Shown in pieces: positions 1 to 9,672 of a stretch of 64,000 bases of DNA. The stretch is from Epithemia pelagica (Eukaryota > Bacillariophyta > Bacillariophyceae > Surirellales > Surirellaceae). Position 1 is the first letter of the stretch. The number at the start of each line of letters is the position of its first letter. Below the pieces are notes generated by a model. That model worked only from the letters and a program-made list of their open reading frames with translations. It had not been told where the DNA came from and searched no databases. A program made the position numbers and the translations under genes. The stretch is from assembly GCA_946965045.2 (NCBI GenBank), contig OX337234.1, forward strand, positions 496,001 through 560,000, written 5' to 3'.

Positions 1-352
1 TTGTTGTTGTTGTTTCGTTCCGTTGTCGATTGTATTCGCTCGTTGTTCTCTCTCTGTTCGGGTGAGCCATGCCGAACTCGTCGCTTTTGGCTTTTTTTTT
101 TTCCGCAAAAGACACGCTCGTTTGTCTAAACGTGCAAGAACTTCCATGACGTGTGTCATCTTTCACTCTCGAGCGGTTGATAGTTCACATTCAATAATTT
201 TCCTTCAAACGAATTCTTTTTCCGACCGATGAGAAACCATTCCGCGAGCCGACCATCTGCCGATGCCCCGAAGAAGGAGCGCAATGTTTTCTGTCGCGGA
301 ACTACATCAGCTGCGCGACCAATCCTCTGTGGTGCTTCAGTCGCAGGAAGAT

Positions 353-439
353 TCCCTCGGTATCAGTGTCCACTGCTTAGCTGTTTTTTGTCTGTGCCAC
401 CTTCACAGGTTCCCAAGTGGACACAGACAGCATTTTTCG
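353..439 (+). repeat. Left arm of 87-bp inverted repeat
   Basis: This arm is the near-perfect reverse complement of 1648-1734; the main difference is a few bases near the middle. The arms enclose about 1.2 kb of non-coding DNA. They could be terminal repeats of a non-autonomous element or two inverted copies of an older repeat. I found no target-site duplication outside the arms, so mobility is not shown. Confidence 0.8.
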
Positions 440-1647
440 CTTTTGATGCAAATAGAAATTATCCAATTGCAAATTGGCACGCATGCCCAGCTGATTTTTT
501 CGACGTTTGAAACGGACGCAAGCCCAACAAGCGTCCCCTGGGTGGATGACGGTTGGTTGTTGCATAATTCGGGGCAAGCTCACATTCTCTTTTCTTTTGC
601 CAAAGCACATCGTACTTACTACTTACGAATGTTACTGGCTTTCCAGGTGAGTTTGATCCATTGCCAATTGCCATGTTGTCAATGACATCACTCATGCTCA
701 CTGCCACTTGCCACTTTTGTTTGCTCTGCTCGTGGGAGACGCTACTCATCTGTTTAGTCGCTGGGCAGCTCATTACTTGCCATTGTTCATTCTTGTCGAA
801 CAGAAACGACTGGTTTTTGCTGAGCGCCATAACTATGATTGCATTAAAAAAAACTCTATACTCTAGACATTCTTTTGTTTATTTACCAGTAGTAGAACGC
901 CAGTGCTTGTCATCCATGAGACTTTTGAGCCTTGTGAATTCGTGAATTCGTTGCAGCTTTGTTCTTTGTTGTGAGCACGACGATGACCCTCAGTTTCGCT
1001 ATGAAAACACAACAGAACAGCTCTCACAAGCTTGTACCGCTCACTTTGAGCACTTTGTGTTGACTACCTAGGTAGGATATGATAATTGGTCAGTAGGGTG
1101 TGGCAAGATGGCTTCCCATCTATTTGATTCAAAAACAACAGCGTTGAGAAATGATTGAGAATGACGCTATGATGAGAGACGAGAGAGAATAATCTATCCT
1201 ATAGAGCATATGACAGTAGCCAAAAAACAATCAAACAACAAACGATTACGACAAGGGAAAGATATTCCAGTTGACATCTGGCGGCTTGTCATCTACTCGT
1301 ACAAAATGAGACAAAAGTAAAGGATCATGCAAGAACAATAGGAAAGACAGCTGAAGCAGTGATGCGTGAGAAAAAGGGAAAAGAGACAACAAGATAAGTA
1401 ATAAGCAGCAATAGAGAGAAACGGTTCAGTCCAGAATGATCCATCCATTGTTCTCACCTCACCCCCGTCATGGTCAAGCATTTGGCTCGGTTTTGGGTTT
1501 TTGTGACAGGTGTCGAGATGATGATGGATGCCCAAATTTGAATCGTGGTGACCCGGCGAGGACAACCACCAACCGTCAACTGTCACTTGCACGCTGGCAT
1601 TGCTTCAACCCTGAGGAATTTTAATGGTTAGACAGACAGACGAAAAA

Positions 1648-1734
1648 CGAAAAATGCTGTCTGTGTCCACTTGGGAACCTGCAAAGGTGGCACAGACAAA
1701 AAACAGCTAAGCAGTGGACACTGATACCGAGGGA
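1648..1734 (-). repeat. Right arm of 87-bp inverted repeat
   Basis: Partner of 353-439 in inverted orientation. The sequences diverge immediately outside both arms, which sets the repeat boundary. No duplicated flank was found. Confidence 0.8.
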
Positions 1735-1834
1735 TATCAAAATAAGAGTTCCAAATGGCAAAATCTACCAGAATAAAGGATTCAAAATGATATGACGTCA
1801 ATAATGAGTATCATACAAAGAGAGGAAGATATGG

Positions 1835-1885
1835 GAGTAGTGTATTTTACTACTCGACTTTATCGGAGTAGTGTATTTACTACTC
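1835..1885. repeat. Two tandem hairpins
   Basis: Two short inverted repeats with GAGTAGT/ACTACTC stems lie at 1835-1855 and 1866-1885, separated by ten bases. The second is almost a copy of the first. They could form adjacent stem-loops. No gene ends nearby, so a terminator role cannot be assigned. Confidence 0.6.
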
Positions 1886-2093
1886 GATTACGAATGGCGT
1901 TAACCATTAACGGTTAGTCCCGATTCTGGGCTTACCTCGACGACGGATGACAAATGACTTTCTTTGACGACTGTCATTTCGCAAGGTACCAGTAACCTCT
2001 GCAAAAGAATAGCAATCTACCTAGTCAGCAATTGACTAAATAATGTCATATTGCGTCACTGACGACACTTGACCGTAGGACCCTTCTTACTTC

Positions 2094-2537
2094 AGGCTGA
2101 CCCTTAAGCCTCTACGAAACGAAAGTTGAGAGCTGACATTTCGTTTTGGCGGGATTTTGCTTCCTTACGCGTCTGCGAAACGAAAACTAGAACCGCGCCT
2201 TGTCCCCCATTCATCCCCCATTTCCCCCCCATTTTCACTTGAATAAATTGAATACTTAAATAATTCTCATAGAATTGTGACGTACACAGGACGCACCGAC
2301 CGTTGGAGCTGAACGCCAGTCCATCAATACTCTTGAGCGTTATGAACAACTTCACATTCATACATTGTCTAAACGATTTGCACATCTGAAACGCCTTCTA
2401 CTTTCGTTGGCCTACGAAAGTTGGCGCTAACTTTCGTAGCCCCGAAAGCTGAAGAGCAAGAGTACCCGGATATAAGAGGTAAAATGATGACGTGTCAGCT
2501 TTCAACTTTCGTTTCGTAGAGGCTTAAGGGTCAGCCT
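2094..2537. mobile_element. Foldback/MITE-like element with 45-bp terminal inverted repeats
   Basis: The first 45 bases (2094-2138) and last 45 bases (2493-2537) are reverse complements with a single mismatch. The 444-bp unit has no coding capacity, and its interior repeats CTTTCG/CGAAAG-rich words. That is the build of a non-autonomous DNA transposon or foldback element. No target-site duplication is obvious, so the superfamily is unassigned. Confidence 0.65.
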
Positions 2538-2691
2538 CATACAATACAAAATACTACGGCCGGATGTTTGATGTTCGAGAACTAAGAACTACAGTACTAC
2601 TGACCCCTTCGAGATTCTTGATATTTACTATGATTCGGTACTCGGTCATCCGCTCCTAAGTACAAAAGAACGTTCTGTCCAAAAAGTTTGC

Positions 2692-2699
2692 CTGGTAAC
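2692..2699. repeat. Left 8-bp target-site duplication of hAT element 1
   Basis: CTGGTAAC, identical to 9523-9530, directly abuts the left terminus at 2700. Confidence 0.85.
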
Positions 2700-3142
2700 C
2701 AGGCTTGTGAAGTACCAAGTACCCATTTTTCGCCAAAACGGTACTTTTTCAGTACTTTTGCCTTTGCCTTTGTCCAAGTCCCTTCGATCAATACCAATTC
2801 CTTTACTTTTCGCAAGGCCTTCTTCATCAAGTACCGTCTCTTTTTTTTTCCACCTTAAGTACCCTTAATGAAGTACCACTTCCCTCACCCTCATCCTTTA
2901 AGTACCCTTATCAAGTACCATTACTCCTCACCGGCACCTTAAGTACCCCTATCAAGTACCTTAGCTCCTCTCTTCGTACTTAAAGCTCTATCGGTAAGTA
3001 CTATTATTTGTATATATCTACTTCTAAGTCCATAAGTACATCACAGTATGGAGCAAGTAGCCTCTCCACTCTCTCATTCATCTCCAAAACTCGCTTGCAC
3101 CTATATCTTTCAATCCATGTCTCATGCCAACATGGATGAATG

Positions 3143-3324
3143 TTGTTGCCTCTCGGTCCCTTGTAACTTGTTGTCCTCTCATAATCTACAACAACAGGAA
3201 CAAGTCTCTCTTGTCCATCAGTGCTTCCTTCAATTGTTGCCTCTCGGTCCCTTGTAACTTGTTGTCCTCTCATAATCTACAACAACAGCAACAAGTCTCT
3301 CTTGTCCATCAGTGCTTCCTTCAA
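3143..3324 (+). repeat. 91-bp tandem duplication in the transposase leader
   Basis: Two head-to-tail copies of a 91-bp unit (3143-3233 and 3234-3324) differ at very few bases and lie directly upstream of the transposase ATG at 3338. The duplication lengthens the open frame upstream, so the frame opens earlier than the likely start. It may be part of the promoter or 5' leader. Confidence 0.8.
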
Positions 3325-3337
3325 TCATTATATCATC

Positions 3338-6300
3338 ATGCCCATCCGTCAAAAGAAAAAGAAAGCTGACCGTGATGCTGAGAGAAAGAAATCGGAGAAA
3401 GTAATTGCTGCACAACAGAAGTCTCTCCGGTCGTTCATCCTACAAGAAAAGGAGATTGTTCCCAAATGTCAAGAGCTACCTTCCGACCACTTTGGACATC
3501 ACAATGTGTCGCCCCTTTGGAAATTTGCTGTCCACATTGACTGGGTACAGTTCTCGGCCTTTGTGAGTTCTCACGATCCACAGAATTTGACCATGTATAA
3601 AGGTTTCCAACGCATCAACGAAGCTTTCAAGGCTGCCCAAAAAGAACAAGCCTCAGCAGCAAAGAAGTTTCCTAACAAGGCCGACTACAAAACTCCGTTT
3701 TCCTTCATTGCCAAGCGATGTGTTCTATGCCCGTTGTGTATGAAGGACCCAGAGACTCCATTGTCTAATGCAGTTGTCATGCTGACCGGCAAGCCCTCCA
3801 ATATAAAACAGCATACTGACGGAAAGCACAAAGACTTCGTCATCCCAGGAACAAAGGACGATCCGAACGCACCAGAACAACCTAGTCCGACGCAAACGAC
3901 AATGACGATGTATCGTGGCGATGGATCTGGAATGATCACGAAGAGAAACATTCGACAACAAATGCAGCAACACATATACCAGTGCGTCAACGACTGTTGC
4001 CTACCCGCTTCTATTGTGGAGAAGCCAGAGTTCCGCAAGATGATCGACTTTGCTATCAAAAATGCAAATCTTCTTCGTGAATCCAGGCCTGAGGTGATCA
4101 GTCGTCGCGAAGTAACATCCATGCGTGTTGCTTCGTATCAAGATTTCATCAGAACAGTGTCCAAGCTTTCCTACCGTGTCCGGCAACACTACAAAAAGGT
4201 TTGCCGACAGGAAATCCCTTTCGCCACTGTATGCCATGATGTGTGGCAGGCTAAGAAGTACGATGTACTTGGGGTCACTGTCATGTTCTGTGATCCTCGC
4301 AATTGTGCCGTGTATCGCATCCCAATTGGTTTGGCACAGACTAAAGGTCACACTGCTGTACAAGTTGCGCGACTGACTCACTCTTTACTACAGACAGTGG
4401 GCTTTCACAAAAGTGATCTCTGCTCGTCCGTCAACGACAACACGGCTTCGGCTGTGCTTGCAGGGAAATATATAACGGGTTCGTCCAATGTGGGCAAATG
4501 CGACATGCATAAGGCCGAATTGGTCTTGAAACACGCCACAGGGTTGGTTGTCCGGACGAGAGATAAGAGAGTGGTGGACGACAACAAGGCTTTTGTGGAG
4601 CTGTACTCAGTTTTCAAAAAATTTGCAGCGTGGTTGATGTCCAAGAAGGCAAACCACCGGTTTGATACTGTTCGCACAGAAATGGAACGTATGAACCAAA
4701 GCGTAGTCCAGATTCCGCTACCTAATGAAACACGTGTTTCTGGATGTGTGCTTACCATCCAGTATTTGTTGAGGAACAAATGGTGCTTTGACGACTACGC
4801 CTCACGTCACTTTGGTACCGACCCTGACTTCAAAGAGAGTTATCCACAGCAGGAACAATGGGAAACACTGGCCCAATACGAGGCAATCTTGGTCGTACTA
4901 CAGGAGGTTTCCATCTCCATTCAGTCCGACGAACCAGGATCCTCTTCCGCTGCCCTAATGCAAATTTATCTCGCTCGGTCTTATGCTCATCGAATGAAGA
5001 ATACAGTCAATTCCATTGGTTGTCTTCCAGTGAAACTTACAACACCAGTCAACAAACGATGGAATGGAGACATAACCATTTCCCAATTAGATTGCCAACG
5101 GGATCCCATGTCTTTTGGGGAGTTGAAAGCAGGTCCACGGACTCTTATTCGACGTATCATTGCTGAGTTCAAGACCTTGTTGGCGGAACGGCGTAGAGTC
5201 CGCGACGATGGTGGTTCCATCAATGATGACTCCGAAAAGGCTCTTATGGCCCATCCATTGATGACGAACATCTTTGTTAAGTTCTTCCAATCATTGGGAG
5301 TGTATGATCAGAACGATGGCGCCCGTGTGAAGGAACTTTTTCTCAGGGACATGATCAAAAAATTCTCGAACAAGTCGTACTCCAGAATTGGTTCGTTGAT
5401 GGCAACACAACAACAGAGCAGCACTCCTACAACCCAAAGCAATACGACGCAAGAGACCAACTCTCTTCCAACTGCAAATGTACCGTTCAAAAAGTTCAAT
5501 GCTTTCCGCAACTTTCGAGAATCTCAGGAACTGAACGAGAGAGCATTATTGAACATTACTGGTAAGGCGTCTGCTGCTGAGGAAGAAGCACGTGTGGCCA
5601 AGGTCTTGAGACAAACATGCGAAGATAGTCTCCGAGATTTCCGTCGTGCATGTAAAAGAGAAATCGATGGTCGATGGCAAGAGGCGATCACTAAATACCC
5701 CACTGAGGCATACACTACCGAGTCCAAGAAATGGAAAGGGCCGGAAAAAGCCCAGTTCATTGCGGCATGCCAAGATACAGATTTCCTTGTTGTGGGAAAG
5801 TATTTCGATGTCATGGGATGGTGGGAGAAAAACAAGGACAACTACCAACATGTCTTCCCAACAGCTGTCATATGGCTCACGAAGCCCGCCACAAACGCCT
5901 TCCAAGAGCGTGTGTTTTCCCTTGGTTCGTGGTTTCAACAAAACAAGTTGCAGACCAAAACTACCGCCAAGAACTTCGAGATGAGGGCGATGGAGAAGCT
6001 GACACGAAAAATCCGATTGGATATTGTTCAAAGGGAGATTGCCTTAGAAAATCAAAAGAAGGAACAAGATGTGATTGTCATTGAGGACGACGAAGACAAC
6101 GATAACAATGGCAATACTACTAATGAAACGATCGGAAACGACTCGCGAGAGGGGGGAGACAACCAAGCAACAACAAGGCAAGATGCCACCGGTACAAACA
6201 CAACAGCGAATGAAGCACCTTCGGTAGCGGACGAACACAATCCAGATGCAACAAGTTTGCCGTCGACAGAAGTTGGGGCAGAAACACACTCGGGTCCTGG

Positions 6301-7192
6301 CAAGAAGCGGGCTCCACAGTTGTTCGAGAACACAGAGCAGGCAGAATATCTGAGAAACATGTTGTTGAAGGAAGCGACTAAAGAATTGGAAGATTTCAAC
6401 GCAAAGAAAAATCCGCCGACCGATATTCTCGCAAGTAGCACACCGGAACCTGTGTACGAGTACTATCCAGACTTGGGAGACGACAACAACGACGACACAG
6501 TACCGATGCCAGCAGACGACATACAGCCAGTATCATTGGACTTGTCTGATGTCAGTGATGACAATGAGGAAAGTGATGTCGAAGAAGACATTGACACAGA
6601 TGAAGCCATCACAGTTCATCTACAGGAAGAAATGGACCGTCTTGAATCACTAGAAAGATCAAGGAAACAAGCAGTCGAGGAACGAAAGAGAAAAGCGATG
6701 AGCCAAAAAAAGGACGATACGGCAGGACCTGAATCCGGGTCAAAGAAGAAGAGGAAGGCCAACCAAACACCAACAACTTCGAGTCAGAAGAAGGCCAAGC
6801 AGTCCAAAATTAGAACAACATCCAGTTCCAAGTCAACGACAAAGAAGACAAATCCACCACCAGCGAGAAAAAGGTCATCAGGAAGCGAAGAATTGAGGCG
6901 GTCTCCTAGACAGAAGAAGAAGAAAGAGAACAAACAACGATTGACTCAATCAGGTCGGAGCGATGAACAATCGGACAATATGGAAAAAGAGAGCAACTTC
7001 TCTCGTAGATTGCTTGATGCCTTGTCAGATAACGATAAAGATGAAAATTCAGAGCATGAGGAGAATGAGGATGAAGAGGAAGAAGAGGAGTTCCAGGATG
7101 CCAATGAGGAGGAAGAAGAAGAGGAGGTGGGAGACGACGACTCCAATGAGGACGATGAGGAGACCAATGAAGACGACGAGGAAAACCATTGA
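3338..7192 (+). CDS. hAT-superfamily transposase, large, with acidic/basic C-terminal tail
   Basis: I chose the ATG at 3338 (MPIRQKKKK..., 1284 aa) because the upstream frame lies in the duplicated leader. A CPLC...HTDGKH zinc finger of BED type is at residues about 128-160. The catalytic core has aspartates in HDVWQAKKYDVLG and SVNDNTASAV. The C-terminal dimerisation helix NAFQERVFSLGSWF carries the glutamate expected in hAT enzymes. Residues past about 900 form a long low-complexity tail with Asp/Glu runs and Lys/Arg runs resembling nuclear localisation signals, which is unusual for hAT. The enzyme would bind the element ends and catalyse cut-and-paste transposition in the nucleus. The frame is intact, so the element may be autonomous. 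Confidence 0.88.
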   Translation: MPIRQKKKKADRDAERKKSEKVIAAQQKSLRSFILQEKEIVPKCQELPSDHFGHHNVSPLWKFAVHIDWVQFSAFVSSHDPQNLTMYKGFQRINEAFKAAQKEQASAAKKFPNKADYKTPFSFIAKRCVLCPLCMKDPETPLSNAVVMLTGKPSNIKQHTDGKHKDFVIPGTKDDPNAPEQPSPTQTTMTMYRGDGSGMITKRNIRQQMQQHIYQCVNDCCLPASIVEKPEFRKMIDFAIKNANLLRESRPEVISRREVTSMRVASYQDFIRTVSKLSYRVRQHYKKVCRQEIPFATVCHDVWQAKKYDVLGVTVMFCDPRNCAVYRIPIGLAQTKGHTAVQVARLTHSLLQTVGFHKSDLCSSVNDNTASAVLAGKYITGSSNVGKCDMHKAELVLKHATGLVVRTRDKRVVDDNKAFVELYSVFKKFAAWLMSKKANHRFDTVRTEMERMNQSVVQIPLPNETRVSGCVLTIQYLLRNKWCFDDYASRHFGTDPDFKESYPQQEQWETLAQYEAILVVLQEVSISIQSDEPGSSSAALMQIYLARSYAHRMKNTVNSIGCLPVKLTTPVNKRWNGDITISQLDCQRDPMSFGELKAGPRTLIRRIIAEFKTLLAERRRVRDDGGSINDDSEKALMAHPLMTNIFVKFFQSLGVYDQNDGARVKELFLRDMIKKFSNKSYSRIGSLMATQQQSSTPTTQSNTTQETNSLPTANVPFKKFNAFRNFRESQELNERALLNITGKASAAEEEARVAKVLRQTCEDSLRDFRRACKREIDGRWQEAITKYPTEAYTTESKKWKGPEKAQFIAACQDTDFLVVGKYFDVMGWWEKNKDNYQHVFPTAVIWLTKPATNAFQERVFSLGSWFQQNKLQTKTTAKNFEMRAMEKLTRKIRLDIVQREIALENQKKEQDVIVIEDDEDNDNNGNTTNETIGNDSREGGDNQATTRQDATGTNTTANEAPSVADEHNPDATSLPSTEVGAETHSGPGKKRAPQLFENTEQAEYLRNMLLKEATKELEDFNAKKNPPTDILASSTPEPVYEYYPDLGDDNNDDTVPMPADDIQPVSLDLSDVSDDNEESDVEEDIDTDEAITVHLQEEMDRLESLERSRKQAVEERKRKAMSQKKDDTAGPESGSKKKRKANQTPTTSSQKKAKQSKIRTTSSSKSTTKKTNPPPARKRSSGSEELRRSPRQKKKKENKQRLTQSGRSDEQSDNMEKESNFSRRLLDALSDNDKDENSEHEENEDEEEEEEFQDANEEEEEEEVGDDDSNEDDEETNEDDEENH

Positions 7193-7238
7193 CACCAGTG
7201 AAGAACTAAAGTAGTATTTTAATGAACATTCAACCAAC

Positions 7239-8966
7239 TTAGTATTTACCGTAAGCTTTCAGAATAAGGCGAATCATAGATTGTAGCATGTCAGAGCCGT
7301 TCTCGTCCAATAATGCTAGCAATTGCGGACGTTTTTCCGGATTTTGTATCAGCTGACCAATTCCACCAAACAGGGGATTGATTATTCCCCATTTTGATGG
7401 AGGCAGCCATTGTTCTATGCACTTCGAACAGAGTAGACCGTCGTTTGAAAGTGGCGGTGTCCATTTCAGTGCCTCGCACCAACGCATAACATGGACGTCA
7501 GATGGGATGCCATCTATTCGGTCAAATGCAGTGGATACAACAATTTGTGCTGTCTTGTATCCAATTCCAAACAAGGAGGTCAACTCTCGTATGGATATGT
7601 CCTTGGGGATCCTGCCGTTATATCTGGTGACAAAGTACGATGCCGAATGGACAATCCTTTCGGCATTTTGATGGAAACGGCCAACTGGAGAAATTAGTGC
7701 ACAAAAGGAGTCAATTCCAATGCGATCTACCACTTCGAGAACACCATCAGCGGAGGTAACACCGGCAGAGAATATTTTGGGAATGAATGCCGCTAATTGA
7801 CTGTCTGTTGTACTCGAGCTCATAAGAATGATTATGAGACACATGAAGGCCTTGTCCGCTAGTTTGTCATCACCTGCCACCATGTCCATCCATTCTTCCC
7901 AGGCATCACGAGGAGAATGGAGTCCAGAACTTTTAAGCACGTTGTGGAAGGCTTGTAGTTCGTCAAGGAAAGCTTCTCGATCTGCGATAGTTGTTGCGGA
8001 TGGCCGGAGTGGTAAATTCGGGCATGTAATGCGACTTGGGGATATTTTGAATGGGTCGCCATGCATGAACCGACGTGGTCCTTTCCCATCATTGTATTGT
8101 ACTTTGTTGCGAGATTTTGACCCAAGAACGATTTCTCTCGAAAGTAAAGAATTCTGTTTCCGAGTTTGGTACTTGTGGCGGGATGGACTGAGCTTTTTAG
8201 GAGAAGATGTTTTCGTATTCTGCACAGAGTTCGTGGATTGAGATAATGAGGATGTGGTGGAATCGTCAGAGGCTTTTTTGGATACATCTTGGATGGACAC
8301 GGGTGGTGTGCTTAGGGGGTCTGGTGGAGTCGGTAATTGAGTTATCTTTTCCGATATATAATTCAGTAGAATTTCCATTACCGTTTCAATTGAGTTGGGA
8401 ACAGTGGAGACACCTGTTAGGGTATCAGTGACAACGAATTGGGCTTGATTGCGCTGTATCCATGCAAGAACAATACTCAGCAAAGAGTCGTCGGGATATT
8501 CCTTGATTTCGTCAATGACAAAGGAGGTGCACAGGGAACAACCCATACATGGGGAGATTGAGAACTTCGGTGTGCATTTTACTTCAAGATAAAGATCGGT
8601 TGTTTCGTCATGTGATGTGATGGAAATAAGGTTGTGTTCGTCTGTTCCATTTAGCCATTGGAGAATAAGGGAGCTAACTTGAAAAAGGAGTTGTTCGAAA
8701 GAAAATCTGGGTATAATACAATGGTGACTTGCTTGACATTCCGAGAGAGTCTGAAGTTTTATCGAATGCTGATTACGGTTCAGCCAGGAGGCAGAGGCAG
8801 TAACAACCGCATGTAATTGTTCCTCGTGCGGAGCCAGAATGCATGAAGTAATACTGTCCGCAATGAAAAGAGAATATGAGTCACAGCATGACAGAGACCA
8901 CTCGATGTGACAAGTTGATGTGAATTGCAGAAGAGAATTGTCATCTATGAGAGAATCCATCGACAT
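7239..8966 (-). CDS. HhH-GPD (endonuclease III-like) DNA glycosylase carried by hAT element 1
   Basis: The open frame runs up to 9044, but the first ATG is at 8966 (575 aa). The C-terminal third has the endonuclease III fold signature: a helix-hairpin-helix LFGIGYKTAQIVV with the lysine that acts as nucleophile in bifunctional glycosylases, then PSDVHVMRW with the catalytic aspartate. The Cys cluster that binds [4Fe-4S] in typical Nth proteins is absent. The region instead reads CSKCIEQWLPPSKW and ends GGIGQLI. The N-terminal half is unrecognised, with several Cys residues and a basic linker. The gene is convergent to the transposase and inside the terminal repeats, so it is transposon cargo. 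A role in base excision or removal of modified bases on element DNA is inference. Confidence 0.75.
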   Translation of the reverse strand: MSMDSLIDDNSLLQFTSTCHIEWSLSCCDSYSLFIADSITSCILAPHEEQLHAVVTASASWLNRNQHSIKLQTLSECQASHHCIIPRFSFEQLLFQVSSLILQWLNGTDEHNLISITSHDETTDLYLEVKCTPKFSISPCMGCSLCTSFVIDEIKEYPDDSLLSIVLAWIQRNQAQFVVTDTLTGVSTVPNSIETVMEILLNYISEKITQLPTPPDPLSTPPVSIQDVSKKASDDSTTSSLSQSTNSVQNTKTSSPKKLSPSRHKYQTRKQNSLLSREIVLGSKSRNKVQYNDGKGPRRFMHGDPFKISPSRITCPNLPLRPSATTIADREAFLDELQAFHNVLKSSGLHSPRDAWEEWMDMVAGDDKLADKAFMCLIIILMSSSTTDSQLAAFIPKIFSAGVTSADGVLEVVDRIGIDSFCALISPVGRFHQNAERIVHSASYFVTRYNGRIPKDISIRELTSLFGIGYKTAQIVVSTAFDRIDGIPSDVHVMRWCEALKWTPPLSNDGLLCSKCIEQWLPPSKWGIINPLFGGIGQLIQNPEKRPQLLALLDENGSDMLQSMIRLILKAYGKY

Positions 8967-9522
8967 GGTGAATGGGGATGTCTCATTACTTGGATTGGAA
9001 AATGGGATTGGAATTGGGCAAGGAACACAGGATGCACTATGCACTGCACTGAACGCTGCACAATTACCTTGGAGCTTGGAGAGCAGTAGTATGTAACAGA
9101 CTGTAACAGGTAAGTGATAAATTGATGCGTGAAGTAGGTACTTTGATTACTTGAAAGTACGTACTTAATGTTTTAAATTAAGTACTTTGGGTTAGACAGC
9201 AAGGTACTTACTTGGAGTAAGTAAGGCGAGGGAAACTCTCATGATGTGGTACTTGTTGATATTAAAGTACCAGCACAGTATCGGCAACAGATACTTTTGC
9301 TAAGTAAAGTAAGTCTGGTTAGATTGTTGTACTTACTTATCTAAAGTTAAGTACGTTAATTAATCAGCACAGACAACTAATCTTGTAAGTATCACAAGAA
9401 AAGTACATGCTTTCATTAGACGTACTTAAAGTACTAAGAGTAAAGTAACAGCTACTAGTTTTAGTGTACTTAAGGACTAGTAGTCAAGTACAAGGTGTGA
9501 GTGTGCGTACTTCACAACCCTG

Positions 9523-9530
9523 CTGGTAAC
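9523..9530. repeat. Right 8-bp target-site duplication of hAT element 1
   Basis: CTGGTAAC, matching 2692-2699, lies immediately after the right terminus. A second GGTAAC word follows it, so the local target was itself slightly repetitive. Confidence 0.85.
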
Positions 9531-9672
9531 TGGTAACAGTAATTGAAAGTTACACACGTGCGCTCTTATCCCGCGGCCCCCCACGCAAATTTTAGCGCCA
9601 CGGGAACGCCGCTGTAAGAAGCAGCACGCTGCGCTATAACAACGAAGAAGCAGCACGCTCCAGCCAACCAAG

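Larger units (their letters stand above)
1..2093. other. Gene-poor left flank
   Basis: I see no convincing gene here. Open frames are under 145 codons, overlap one another on both strands and have no recognisable domain. What the stretch does hold is a long inverted repeat (arms at 353-439 and 1648-1734) and two adjacent hairpins near 1835-1885, both listed separately. The composition resembles the AT-leaning intergenic DNA elsewhere in the host part of the window. Confidence 0.6.
2700..9522. mobile_element. Complete hAT-superfamily DNA transposon carrying two genes
   Basis: The termini match as imperfect inverted repeats: CAGGCTTGTGAAGTAC on the left and the reverse complement of a CAGGGTTGTGAAGTAC end on the right. 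Both are followed by subterminal DNA crowded with AAGTAC words (about 2700-3010 and 9130-9522). The identical 8-mer CTGGTAAC lies directly outside both ends (2692-2699 and 9523-9530). An 8-bp duplication is characteristic of hAT elements. The 6.8-kb element holds a plus-strand transposase (3338-7192) and a minus-strand HhH-GPD glycosylase gene (7239-8966) whose stop codons are only about 46 bp apart. Both genes are inside the transposon and would move with it. Confidence 0.9.
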
